The notes under the pieces: generated by a model
What the model saw: the letters and a program-made list of their open reading frames with translations, nothing else
Told to the model about the DNA's origin: nothing
The model's database searches: none
In this document: piece after piece, positions 1-13,200 of the stretch
How positions within the stretch are numbered: the stretch's first letter is position 1
Layout: each line of letters begins with the position of its first letter
Assembly (NCBI GenBank): GCA_022410635.1
Contig: JAJVDF010000045.1
Coordinates: 3,335,371-3,399,370, forward strand
From: Tretioscincus oriximinensis
Lineage: Eukaryota; Chordata; Lepidosauria; Squamata; Gymnophthalmidae
DNA length: 64,000 nucleotides
Direction: 5' to 3'
Translations under genes and position numbers: made by a program

Positions 1-397
1 TGCATTTTTAATAATGGGTGATGCATTCTTTTTCCACTGTAATTCTTGCCTTTCTCTTGAGTTTACTCACAATATTGCAAAGTTGTCCTCATCCCACTTT
101 CGTCCTGAAGACTCCGCTGCAAAAGCAGGGAGACCGAACAGCCCCCGCCCGACCCTGGGGCCCACATTATGCTAATGACCCAGAGAGGCGTCCCCAGCGC
201 CACCGCGAGATGTGGTGGCTTTCGCCGCTAAGCTTATACAGTCTGGAAGGAGAACAAGGCGCGAGGAGGAGGCGGATCCACCCCTTGCCTTCGATTGTCC
301 ATTGGCGCGGGAATGCTGGCTCCACGCGAGTGAAGCTTGTCTCCCTCAGAGGCGCCTCTCGGCTGGCTCGGAGGAGCTTTCCAGGAGTTACGTCCCG

Positions 398-452
398 ATG
401 GAGCTGCGCTTTGGGAGCGCCAAGGGGCTCCTCTGCGTGTGGATTCTGCCTG
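398..452 (+). CDS. OTOG: OTOG exon 1 coding part: start codon and signal peptide core
   Basis: ATG at 398-400 opens a short frame reading [18 protein letters not shown], a basic-then-hydrophobic secretory leader. Donor CTG|GTAAGA follows 452, leaving phase 1. The LLCVW block matches the leader of mammalian otogelin as I recall it. The 5'UTR boundary is not visible. Confidence 0.8.
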
Positions 453-972
453 GTAAGACGAAGTGGCCGCACTAGTGTGGCCCCTGGAAGCGCGCGCTTT
501 ACCTCAGGCAGGGAGGGGCTCTTCGTTCTTTCTTTTTGGGGAAGGGATGGCGCTGGGGGTGGGGGGTGGTGGGAGAACCTGAGGGGATTCCGACGTATCT
601 ACGACGCTCGGCTCTTCTTTTACAGCCCTTGTCCCGTGGAGCGCGCTCCCTGCTCAGCTGCCTTCCAGGAGCGTCACGGACGGCCAGACGAGGTAGAGGG
701 GGATCTCGTGGGGTGGGGATCGGGGCGAACACTTGCCACAAGGGTTGCCCGTTCGGCTGGGAAGCGCGCGCTCGGCAGCCTCCCCCTCCCCATTCCCTAC
801 AGGTGTTTCTGGCCACGCGCTGATTTTGTAACCCGGGAAGGACTGTTCCGTCCTGTGGAAAAGGATGGAGCGCCTCACGCCTTCTCTTTGTGTGTTGTTA
901 AAATCACAATGGCAACAGCAATAATAGTTATTGTGAGGGGTACTAAGGATTCTTTTGGTTGGAACTAAGACT

Positions 973-1029
<57 letters not shown>

Positions 1030-1052
1030 GTCTCTCTCTCTCTCTGTCTCTG

Positions 1053-1086
<34 letters not shown>

Positions 1087-1162
1087 ATCTATCATCTATC
1101 ATCTATCATCTATCATCTATCTATCTATCTATCTATCTGTCTGTCTGTCTGTCTGTCTATTC

Positions 1163-1218
<56 letters not shown>

Positions 1219-1223
1219 GTCTG

Positions 1224-1266
<43 letters not shown>

Positions 1267-4200
1267 CTTCTAGCTAGCTATCTCTTCTATCTATCTAGGC
1301 AGAAGATTTAATGGGTCCGTGTGACAACCCCTGGTCCCATATTTACTTTTAATCCTTCTTTACTTGATCTTCAGTTTTGGGCCAAGTGTTTTAGCCATAA
1401 GCTGAGAAAGTGCTGAACGTTTTGTAAACATCTTGAAGTATATGGAAGCAAAGCGTGAGATTTTTTTTAAAAATGACACTAGTGCTATAAAGTTGTTTTA
1501 AATAAAAATCAATAAACAATTGTTTCATTTTATTGTCAAATGAAATGGAAAATGACAGACGTTGGCCTAGGCTAGGGTTGCCACAGCCCCCCCCCTCCCT
1601 CCCCCAGTTTTGTAGTTTTAATAGTGTGGAAAGGAGAAATGTTCACCAGGTACAGTTTAAAATCTAGTAAAAATAAAAAAAAATATTTCACCACATCCCA
1701 TTAAAGCTGCAAAAGTTCTATCTTGATTTTCGTGGTAATTCTAGTCTAGGGTTAGGCACTCCTTTTTTCTAACTTGTGATGGAGTAGAAAATAAATTTTA
1801 AACAATAAAAAGNAAAAGTCACAAGCGTTTCTGCTCTTTGACATCAAAAATAAAGTATTACTAAATTAATAAACTTGTAATTTTATATTTTATATTATCT
1901 CAAATGTGCTGCTTTAGGTGGATTTTTTTTTCTCTGATAGCCTATATAATGTGTAAAATTTCTCTGTGTGAGAATCATCTGCTGATACCCTGAACATATT
2001 AGGAAAGTGGGAATTAGGTTTACGCTTCTGTAAACATAGAGTACTAGCACCTAAATGGTTTATTTCTGCTTTCAGATTAATAAAGTTCCCCCCTTCATCC
2101 TGTCTTTGTCTTTGTGTTCATTCAAGATGGTAGTGGGGGAATATGCCTGCATCAGGATTCACCAAAGAAGGACTTTGTGAGGATGTTTAATCATGTAAAA
2201 GTTGAGGGAAATTGTAAAAAAAAATAGGGTGGGTGAGAAAGGACACATAGAGGAATCTATAGTTATGTAAAGAACTATGAAAATTCACAAAATAGCAAAG
2301 TGTTGCTGAATAAAAATGCACTTAATATTGGAACATGCAAGGTTGGGTATAGAGTTGGAGCAAATTTTGTTTTCTCTAGTGGCTGAGCAGCAGCCAATTG
2401 AAAGTTCACAAGCTTAAAAGGAGCAGTATTTCTCTAATTTTGGAGAGACTCATGCAAAGTGGTCCCTGATATAGTAGAGAAAATACTTTTCAGTTAATAT
2501 TTTGACGTATCTTCAGGTGGTANCTGCTTTGTTCTACAGAAGTACAGTACTGGAATTTTTTTCTCTAATATTTGAGAGTATGGAATTACTTTTTTTCCTT
2601 TCATATAGAAGACACATGAAAACAATTATAAAAAAATAGTATAAATATGAATAAATGAAAGATGACCCATGTTGATAAGCAGGAAAGCCTTCTAGATGAC
2701 AGATTTGTTTTTAATGATGATAACGATGAAAAAGAAAGAAAATGCACATTTGAAAATAAATGCTTCTCAGATTTTCTGCTAATATTGCACAGGATATATT
2801 AAAATCTGTTAGCAGTTATGAATAATGAATTAGTTATTCCTCAAATTAGAGATTAGATTTGAGTATTTCTCTTCATAGGGAAATTAAAAACAAATGTGAA
2901 AAGAAACATGACAAAGGGATGTCTATTGGCAATAAATTGAAAAAACAATGTACGTACAGTAACTGGAAATTTGTTCTGCCCTCAACAATAAAACTAAGTG
3001 AGGAAACATGCATCCGTGCCTTCTCAGAATGCATATATTAGGAAGCTTCCAGTGGAGTCCTGGGTCTCAGTCTGAGTAGAAGAACAGCTTCAAGTTCTGC
3101 ATGAGTAAGAAAGGTGCAGATTACCTTTGCTGAACAATCCCAGCCTTGTTCTTTTCCTCCCTAGGAATGGAAGCAGTGCAGTTCCTCAGAAAGGAGATCC
3201 CACTGCCCAAGGAGAGCAGGTAAGGCTCACCTTATGGGAGCAGTTTTTCTGGCTTTAAAATGTTGAGTAACGGGATGAACAGCTCACAGGCTAGCTTGAC
3301 CCTGCACTTCTCAAACTGCTTGCACGGAGAGAAGGATATTGATGTTTCTGAGAATGTTTTATTTCAGTTATACCTGGTATTGTGCCTCTTAGGAACATGG
3401 AAACTGATCTCTTCCTGTTCTATTGCATCTACTTTCTAGCAATGGTGTACAGATGTTTGTAACAAAATGGTTTACTTTGTCTGCTTTGCTAACAGCGAGA
3501 GCATTTTGTTTTGTTGATAAAACATACATATTTCTGAGTATAGTTTCAAGCAAAATGATCTACTTTTTCAGAAAGTTTGTATGGCCTTAATGTGGGTCAG
3601 AAAAGGGGAGATCACCATCAAGTATTTGTTAAAAAATAGATACTCATTTATTTCTATTGCTTAAGATCAAGCTATTCAGAATTGGCAAGAGAAGAGGAAG
3701 GTTCATGGACTTCCATAATGGTAGCATTTTAATGAAGAAGAAAAATCCATAGTTCTCAGATTTGTAGGGAACTTTGACACTTTCTTCATTGAAATGCTGT
3801 CTAGAGGAAAATCGATTAATTTTTTTGAATGGGTTAATTCATATTTTGAAATATCTTTTAAAATTTTTAAAAGATGTAACATCAACGTTTAATCTGTAAT
3901 GAAATGTTGCAAATAATAATTCTTACATTGAAATGATAAAATGTATGTAAGAAAAATAAATGACTATAACCTTCTAAAAATCATCACTGTGTGAATGTGT
4001 AACCCTTGCTTTATTCCAAGAACTGCTTTAAATGAATTGCAACTTTGATACAGTTAAATAATGAGAGCTTGACAACAGAAACATAAGAAGGGAAATAAGA
4101 AGTTGTCTTATCAGAGTTGGCCCATTTTTTCTTGTTGTAATAACTGTTGTGTTTCCCCATGGGATTCATAATGATAAAGTNTGAAGTTGTTCCAGAATTC

Positions 4201-7200
4201 TAATTAAAAAGAATTAAAGTTACAGAAGTTATGGAATCACAGAACTGGAAGGAGTAATTGAAAATACTACTAAGGAGAGAAAATAGTTGAAATGAACTTC
4301 TGAAGTCAGAAGTTCTTATGATGGGGTCCCNTTACTTCTGGCACATTCAGAAAGTGAAAAAAAACCCCAACTAATTGCAAATGTTATTTAGCTGTTAAGA
4401 AACCAACTGGATTCAGATCAAAAGGATTTGAGAGCTAGTAGAAACGCTTCATACATTGTTATTCACAAATGTGAGATCAGAATTGGTATCACTCATGTTA
4501 CCAAATTGGCCTTTAGGAACAAAGTATTAATTAGTAGTTTTTGATCTTGTCTGATTATCTGAATAAAGTAGTTTAACTCACCACTGAACTCTATGGGCTT
4601 TAAAACTGCCTAGAGATGTTGGGCATTAAACTGAACTTTCACAGATGAACTATAAAACATAGTTCTTTCTCAATATTAAGCACTTTGTTTTATTAAATAA
4701 TTCACAAATAGTATGCCCTTTCTTGTACATGTTTTTGTATGTATGGTCTTGCTTGTACACTCTTGATGTGATTTTTCTTGATTACTGAAAGTTTATGGGA
4801 TTGTGTTATATATATATTAGCCTGCACAGTGGCAGTAACACANTTCTAGGCCTTGTCCCCACTGAGCCTTCCTCTTGGGTATATCTCAGAATAGGAATGT
4901 NCCATCTACATGCTAGTGTAGGCTATGGCAGACCCCAAATGGGACCTGCCACAGCCTACACTGGCATGTGGATGACCAAGCTCTATACCGAGATATAACC
5001 CAGAATAAGGCTCACTGAGGACAGGGCCCTAGTGTCTATAGCCAACACCATTGCAGTGCCTTAATACTGGGGGTCCACTGGGGCTGTGCCACATGTAGCT
5101 TTAAAACAAGCATCTTGAAAGTGGTTTGGAGATGGCTCCCAGATTGTTCACATTTTAGTCACAAATGATGGATTAGAGATAGGATGAGAACATGAGGATC
5201 ATAAGCTACTGGTTCAAAGTTGCTTTTGATATGCTTTTTCTGNTCTCTGTATACAAAACCCAGGTCTTAGTTTTGCTGTAGTGTTAATTTGCATTATTAA
5301 TGAGATCTGTGAAGTTCATATATTATCATCTAAACCATTTTTTAATAAGGAAAGGCTATCTTATTCATAATTAAAGCCTGGTCTGAATGGTTCCTATGAA
5401 CCTTGATATCATATATAGTGTAAAGACTTGATATTTTGAAGTGTAATTTCAGTTCTATGGATGTTGTGGTCATCATATTTGCTAATTTTTATGAAAATGT
5501 ATCCTGACATTTGACAGATATAAAATGAATGATGTTACGGCTGGAGCCAATAGAAATTACTGAACAGAATTTTGAGGAATATCAATTGCAGTTACTGCAA
5601 AGGAGTACATGGTCTAAGAGAGGAGGTTTTTTGCACTTNTGACGTAGAAAAGCCAACAAGATTATATAAACTAATTAGCTACAATATTTAGCTGGGAGCT
5701 GCTTAGTCCACTTTAGGTGTTAAAGAGGAAGAATTCTGGTCACCACATCTCAAGAGGGATATTTTGGAACTGGAGAAGGTGCAGAAAAGGGCAACAAAAA
5801 TGATCAAGGGTCTGGAGCACCTTCCTTACGAAGTCAGGCTGCAACATCTGGGCCTCTTCAGCCTTGAAAGGCGACGTTTGTGAGGTGATCTGATTGAAGT
5901 GTACAAAATCATGCACGGGATGGACTGGGTGAATAGAGAAAAAATGTTTTCTCTATAACACAACACAAGGACCAGGGGGCACTCCTTAAAACTGTTGGGT
6001 AGAAAAGTGAGAACAGACAAAGGAAAGTATTTTTTCACCCAGAGGGTCATCTGTCTGTGGAATTTACTTCCTGAAGAGGTAGTGGTAGCTAACAGCTTGG
6101 ATAGTTTCAAGACAGGACTAGATAGGTTTATGGACACCAAGGGTATAAATGGATACTAGGATGGATGTCTGGATGTTGCCTCCCGGATGAAGCAACAGGC
6201 AGGACTCCTGAAATACCATTTGCAGGGAGTCATGTACAGGTGCATATTTTGCTTTCCTCTGTTTGGACTGTCCAGGTGCATCTGGTGGGCCTCTTTGTGA
6301 CACAGAATGCTGGACTTGATGGGCTGTAGCTTGATCCAGTATGGATCTTCTTATGTTCTTATGTTCTTAAGGCTGTTCTTCAGAGATTAAGGAAAGGTAA
6401 CAAGAATTTGGTAGATACTTTAAGGAATAACTGAACTTAGATTGTGTGTGTGGGTCCTTTGGGATTTAGAGAGTCCTTGGCCCTTGGAATCACTGGTTTG
6501 ATTTGTTCTAAGCTAGCCTAAGCACATGGATGAAGGGCTGTTTGTAGTTTAAGAAGTGGGCTCCCACAAAACTTGTTATTGGGACTTGTGCTTTAATTTG
6601 TTCATGAATAATCTAGCAGTAAGGATAAATAGTAGGATGGCAAAGTTGACACCAAATTGCTCATGGTATTAAAAAAACTGAAGTGATTGTAAAATGTTTC
6701 AGAGGGATCTTTTGACATTGAGTTGGTAATGAAGTAGCAAACACATTTCAACATAATCAAATGCAGAGTTATGCATATTGGGGTACAGTACTCCAATTAC
6801 TGCTATAAAATGATGGGNGTGTGTGATCTTTCCCAGACTGACTAGAAAAGAGTTGTTGGAGATTTGGTTAACAGCTTAGTGAAATGTCAACTGAGTGAAA
6901 GAAGCAAAATCATTGCTAGGAGTAATTAGGAAAGGAATACAAAATAAATCCACAAATCAAAATTCTATTGCAAAGTGCTAGAACTAGAGGGTACTCCATG
7001 AAATTGATGAAGATCCCCTATGAAGCCAAAACAGATTAGGAAGAATACTTATTTCTTTAGTCAGGGTTCCATTGGTTTTGACAGCAACCAATTTTTAAGA
7101 AAGTTAGACAAATCCCTGGAGTATTAATGACTATTAGAGTGAAGAACAGGTGAAGCTGCGTGTCAGAGGATGCTGGACTAGGTGGACTAGGTTCATTCCA

Positions 7201-10200
7201 AGAGAACTTCCTTTATGTTCATGTAGCTGTTAAATGCACGGATAGCTCAGTCGCTTAGGTATTTGTCTCTCNCCTGGGAGATGGGGTTTCAAAGCCCTGT
7301 GTGGGACATGGGGAGCTCTAGCCAACCCAGCTATTCAAAAGCATGAATTGCAAGAAATTGCAACTGACTGCAAGTAGATACATGGGAACCACCATAGCCT
7401 GGTGGGGAAGATAGAATGGAAGCCTTCGGGCAAAATATATCCTCGTAAGNTGCTTTGAGTCCCTTTGAAAGGTGAGAAAAGTGGGGTATAAGAACCCAGT
7501 TCCTCTTCTTCTTCTTTAACAATCTTGCCTGAATTTAGCAGGTCTTCCATGTAGCAATGCTATCATATAGTGTGGAATAAAATAAATTAAAAACCTTAAT
7601 TTTGTGAACAGATATAAATGGAAATTTAATCAATGAAAAAGCCCACGCTAAAAACTCATGATACAATGTTGGATTTTTCATGCTCCATGACCACTGGTAT
7701 TTTAGCAAGCAAGCACTGCTTTACAGTCTGAGGTTTCACATTTTCTTATTATTATTGAAAACCACTGTTGGAGCACAATGCACACATGAAAGGAAGTCAT
7801 AATGTCGCTATGATTGAAAGTGTATTTGGCAAAGAGAGCCCAGTGCTCCTTCCCCTTTAGTGCAACTGACTTCAAAAAAGGGCATTAAATTTAGCAACTG
7901 AAACTGGATATACTTACATCAGTAAGTCACCCATAGTGTTTTGTGGAATATTTTTTTATTTTTGGTCTCTTTATAAAAAGTTGATTTCATCCAATTATAG
8001 CTATAGTCTGGAAGCAAAATATGTGTGATAGGACCCAAATGATTTCCCAATGCCTGAAGCTAATACTTCGAGTATCTTTTGGCAAGTGGTAAGGATAAAG
8101 GACAAACTAAAGGGAAGTGTACCATGTATGATGTATAGTCACTGTGTGGAAGATGAGAAAATATTTCACCCATCTTTATCTGGCCCAAATTCATGGTCAG
8201 ATAGAAGAAAACTCTTAACTGAAAGATTCCACAGATTGTACAATGAACAGATGTGTTTAAAGTATTTTAATGGGTGTGCTACCTCTTCTACTATTTGACT
8301 TCATTATTCCACCTTTTGTTTCCATGGAAATCCACTATTTCAGATGGATAGTAAATTTATTTCACTTTAGCAATTAGTTGCCCCTGAATTTAACCTATTT
8401 TGGTGTGTTTCCAAACTCTGCTTTTCATTTACAATGTGGTGGCAACATGCACAAAACAACCGTTTGTCATGAGTAGCATATAAAGTTTTCTTTTTACAAA
8501 GTTACTGCTTGTGGAGGAAGCTGCAGATTAAATTATTTTGTTAACAAAGTATTAATTCATGTGTGGAGGCAAACATTTTATATTAAGAGAAATGTTGACT
8601 TTATCCATTGCTAATTTGAGTCATGTTTTCCCAGTTTTCAGCTGAATGCCATTGTTTTTGGTTACTTGCAAAAAGGGGAAAGTGATAAGTACAAGCAAGA
8701 TTGGATTATAAACGCTTAAAAGCTGTCCACAAACTGATTTTTCCACAATGTTCCCCCAGTGATGGAAATTTTTTAGAAGCAATGTAAATGCAACACTTCT
8801 AGATTTCCACATAATTTGGTACCCTTGCTGGCGATCAAGAGTGAAAGAAGAATGAAATGGGGTCATGTGGCTGCTTTAACAAGAATGCTTGCACTATTCC
8901 ACTCCATGAATCATCGTAGGCTTCATCCACATTTATGATGGCAGATACTCTGAGGAAGCTCCAAAAGCATAACAACCAAGCTCCAGAGATTCCCAACGTT
9001 GCAGGGCACCTTGGAGACATTGAACACCTTCTGTAGTATCCTTCTCTTAACTTCTCCATGGTCACCGGAGATCCATTTTCCTTTGATGCAGTGATAAGAG
9101 TGATCACATACCAGCATTGGCCCATTTCTTGGATCTTTTCTGCTGTGAAAGAAGACCTTTCTAAACTCACAGCTGAATGCTCAGCTCTGGAAATACTGGG
9201 AGTAGCAACAAAACTTGCCCAAGTTGGGAAAAAGCATTTTTGACACTTTGTGCCCTTTAATGTTAGGATGTGGACAGTCTTTATGTAAAGCCAATATGGA
9301 TTGCTTTATTGTTTAGACTTGAATATTCTTTCAATATGAACTGAATATTTATTAGGACAATAGTAAAGCATTAATATTTTTCCTTCTTCCCATGAAGGTG
9401 TTTGGAACAGCAGTTTATAATTCATCTACCACATCTGCTTCCAAGCAAAGAAAATTCCGCAATACCATCTGTGAATCATCTAGTAAGTTACCTGATTTTT
9501 TTTTAGTGAAAAACAGATTATGAAATACAAAAACCCATGCTTCAAAAGGTTATATTGCTTAATTCATTGGAACCTAATCTAACTAATCAATGGAATTTAA
9601 AATACCCTATGTTGCTCATCAAGCATTTCTGAATGAATTGTATTAAAATTCTTCAAAAGCTTTCTATGCTGTAATAAATGAATTAGGTTAAATCAACTTC
9701 TTAATGTAATTCAGAATTAATAAGCCTCTTTTGAAGGATTAGTATCAGTTAATCGCCGGTAATCCTGCATGACATATGTTGATTTTTTAAGCAATTTAAT
9801 TCTAATGTTTTCAAACAAAAATGAAAATCCTAGTTATAGTTGTTAAAGCAATTAATAAGGTAGAAGAGCTTTAAACAATTCCAAAAATGGGGCAAAATCA
9901 TTCATATCTAGGAGTAAATTTCACTTTGATTTTTCTGAACTGTATTTTCTGAATTCCTGTGTACCAAAAGCATTATTCAAAAGGAGGAGCAATGAATTTC
10001 CATGTGCTTGTGCTATTTTTTTACATTTTGATTTGTGAATTGATAGTGTTCAAAGCTTTTAAAATCTCCAATTTTTAAGTGTCAAATAAAATTTTCAATA
10101 TTGTATTTATGTGTTACCCATAATAGGTAGACATGTTTTGTTTTACTCCCTATCCTAACATTTATGTTAAGCCAGCCTGATCTTGTGGATAGAATGGTAT

Positions 10201-13200
10201 ACCCTAGTAGTTTCCTGGTTTTACTCCATATTCCTACCTGAAACCTGGTGGAAGGCCTTGTGCTAGTCACAGTTCTTTGGAGCTCTCTCAGCNTCACCTA
10301 TTTCAGAAGGTATCTGTTATGAAGAAAAGAACAGAAGGTTATCTAAGCCTCTTTAAAGTTCCTTTGTGTTGAGAAAATGGAGTATCAAAATCATCTCGTT
10401 TTTCTTATAGAANCACTAAACTTTTCATTTTTGACTTGTTACGTGCTTAATATATTGGCAATATGATTAGAATAAAGGTAAGGAGCCATTATAAGACACC
10501 ATGGTTACTGACAATTTGTTGGCATTTATCCATATACAAGACTGAACATAGTGGTCATGGGATGTGATAAGGTGCACCATATTAAAGATAAAGGGGCTAA
10601 AGTACAATTAATAAACGAGCTTCCACAGCTTGTTGAGATGAAGCCCAAAGATGTAGATGCTACTCCTGCCCTCAGGACAAAGTATATGCCAGTCAAACAG
10701 CCTGCAGCTCTGTTTCTATGGAGATCTGTGTATGGTTGGATCTCCTTCTACCTGTCAGATGCAAAGAGGATTGCTTATTCCATTCAAATTCTGGGAGTAA
10801 GATCACTTTGGCTCCTGCTCATGAATACATTAGTGTGAATATGGCAAGCTAGGCATCTGGTAAAGGGTACAGGTAGCACAAACTATCTCTGGACCAGAAG
10901 TACTACCTTGCTGTATTTACACTTCTGCTAGGACCGTTCCCAAGGTGAAGAGTGGCTACAATAGGAAGAATAGGAACTCTGACTCCTTGTGGAATTGTAG
11001 GGTGTAGAGTTCATCAATCTTCTTGCTCTGCATTACAGAAATACTGGAGCACAGTTTGTAAGAAATATTATAATTCTAATCTTCTTACATGGTTATGATT
11101 TTCAGTCAGCAAAAGATTCTTAACTGTTCCAAATTACCATACTACTTAATTATGGATTCTTTATAAATCTTAACAAATATTATCTGACTTGTAAGTCTTT
11201 TGCTCCAGTCAGAACAGTCCATTTCTCTTAATAAGCCCCAGTTAGTGAAACTATAACCACATGTAAAATTAGTATAGTATTTAAAAATGTTCCTTTCAGA
11301 TCTTCAGTTTCATTACTCCCTTCCTACTGTTATCTATTGTACTATGCAGCTGTGATGCTTATATCTACAAGTTATGTTTTGTTACACTTTCCTATGAGCA
11401 TAAAAAGAGTGTCTTGTGAATAAATGAATGGCTCATCTACCCAGACCCCGTCTCTGTGTTGTCATTCNTCCAAGCCTTCATGGGGTCTTAGGAATTGGTT
11501 CGTATTTGAGTCCACCACAGGTTGAAGGAATCCAGGTGCGTTCTAGCAACGTCGGAAGTCCCTTCAAGTGGTGACCNCAGGTTGAAGGAATCCAGGCACG
11601 TTCCAGCAACGTCGGAAGTCCCTTCAAGTGGTGACCACAATTTTTAAGTAACTTTCACTTGTTTTATTTGGAGCTTAAAATGTATGCAATCTATAAGAAA
11701 ATAGTCACATCTTTCTCCCTTTAGATTCATTCACATGCTTTAACGGAGGTGAATGTATACATTGGCAGCTATGTGACTGTAGTCGATATAATGCAACTGG
11801 CTCAAGATGCCAAATTGGTGAGTAGAACAGACAGATACTTCTGTGTCAATGTATGTGGATGATTTGGGGATGAAACATAAATACATTTCTGCAAATCTTT
11901 CCTAATTCTAGGACAATGAAGATAAATCTCAGCAGGACCATTCACAAGTTTTCAAATGGAAAATGAAGCTCTGAAAACAGTGCCTAAGTTTATTCTCCAT
12001 TAGCCCATCATTAACAATAAAGGATCTAGAGTTCAGGAAGTGTACCGAGGATTGGCAATTGCAAGAACAGCAAATGTCTTTAAAAAATATTTAGAGAAGG
12101 TTGAAAATTTTTTAGAGGAGACTTACATGTTGTATTACTGAACAAATATCAGAATGGTGCTGCTGTTCTGACACATTTTTAATTCATCTTCAGTCCCAAA
12201 GAAATGGACTAAATTGAGAAAAAAAACCCTTATCCTGCTCTAGTTCAGTTCTTCAGGATTGAAGATGGATTAAAAGTAGGCGTCAGAATAGCATCAGTAA
12301 CATCCTGGATTTAGTGGGTGAATGTAGAAATTGGTTTGTATGCAGACATTTTGAGAATCATTATATACATTGATAGACCTGAGCAGAAGCATGTAGACTT
12401 TCAAACTTTGGTTGTAGAGAAAGTTCACCAGGGTACCATGAAGAACAGGAAAGGTTAATCAGTGAATTATGTAACCAATAATAGAAGTATAAACAATGAG
12501 ATTTAAACTGGGATACACTGGGAATATAACGTGAAGACCAAAATTTCTGGAGAACATGTTAGTTGGGAAAGTAGAAAAGGCTAGCCAACTAGTAGGTGTA
12601 TAGACTGCAGCATTGGTGACTTCCTTGAACCCCTTCATGGCAAACTGGAGAAATATTGTTAAAGACTAGCCAGTCTGTATAAATTCAATCCTGGATTGAA
12701 ACTGCTTGACTGTTGAGCATTTTGAAGGATCAATCAGAAAGAAAAAAATCAGGTTGTATCTTTCCACTTTCCCACTCATCTTCAGTGGTTTTTTCTGTTT
12801 TCTACTCCTGGAGTGATCTAGAATGGGAGCTACCTGTGTGCTGGCTTGGTTTATCCTANACTAGGCACTCTCAGATACTGTTGGTACCCATGTGGATACA
12901 TTTACAGAAGAAAGGAGGGGGACAGTTGTATCCTGACAACAGAATATCTGGAGTTGATAGTATCCTGCTTTGTAACATAGCATATTCAGTCAGGAAAGAT
13001 TTTGGTTTCACTTTATAATAGAGCCCAGAATTATGTTTAAAGGATAGCAGGAAAACTTTTGCATGATGTTTCAAAGTAAAAGTTTCTGAATGCTAATTTT
13101 GAAAAGTACAAATCCTTTTTTGCTCTATTCCTAAATTTTATGTAAAATTATGTAATCATGTAAAATAGAGGAATATTTTGCCATGTATTACACAAATTGT

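Larger units (their letters stand above)
120..860. promoter_or_regulatory. CpG-rich promoter region of OTOG
   Basis: GC- and CpG-rich block in an otherwise AT-rich window, surrounding exons 1 and 2. No TATA box is evident near the start codon at 398. An ATGCTAAT octamer-like (POU) site lies at 169-176 and an inverted CCAAT box (ATTGG) at 301-305, about 95 bases before the ATG. The transcription start is inferred to lie between about 300 and 398. In mammals USH1C lies head-to-head just upstream of OTOG, so the island could serve both directions; only 397 bases upstream are visible, so this is untested. Confidence 0.65.

Noticed and set aside
18..968. Long open frame through the CpG island (316 codons)
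   Set aside because: GC-rich DNA has few stops. The frame is low-complexity, has no domain, and runs across exons 1-2 and their introns.
2879..2950. Possible extra OTOG exon with acceptor CTTCATAG and donor GTACGT
   Set aside because: Exons 1-2-3 already join in phase, and this piece would be out of phase or stopped in the required frame.
7234..7300. A functional tRNA gene
   Set aside because: A- and B-box-like words occur but no cloverleaf or anticodon arm forms, and the sequence is repeated at 45083 with a long body: it is a SINE.
11380..11640. Solo LTR of an endogenous retrovirus
   Set aside because: A poly(A) signal and LTR-like words are present, but no terminal repeats, target duplication or second LTR could be defined.
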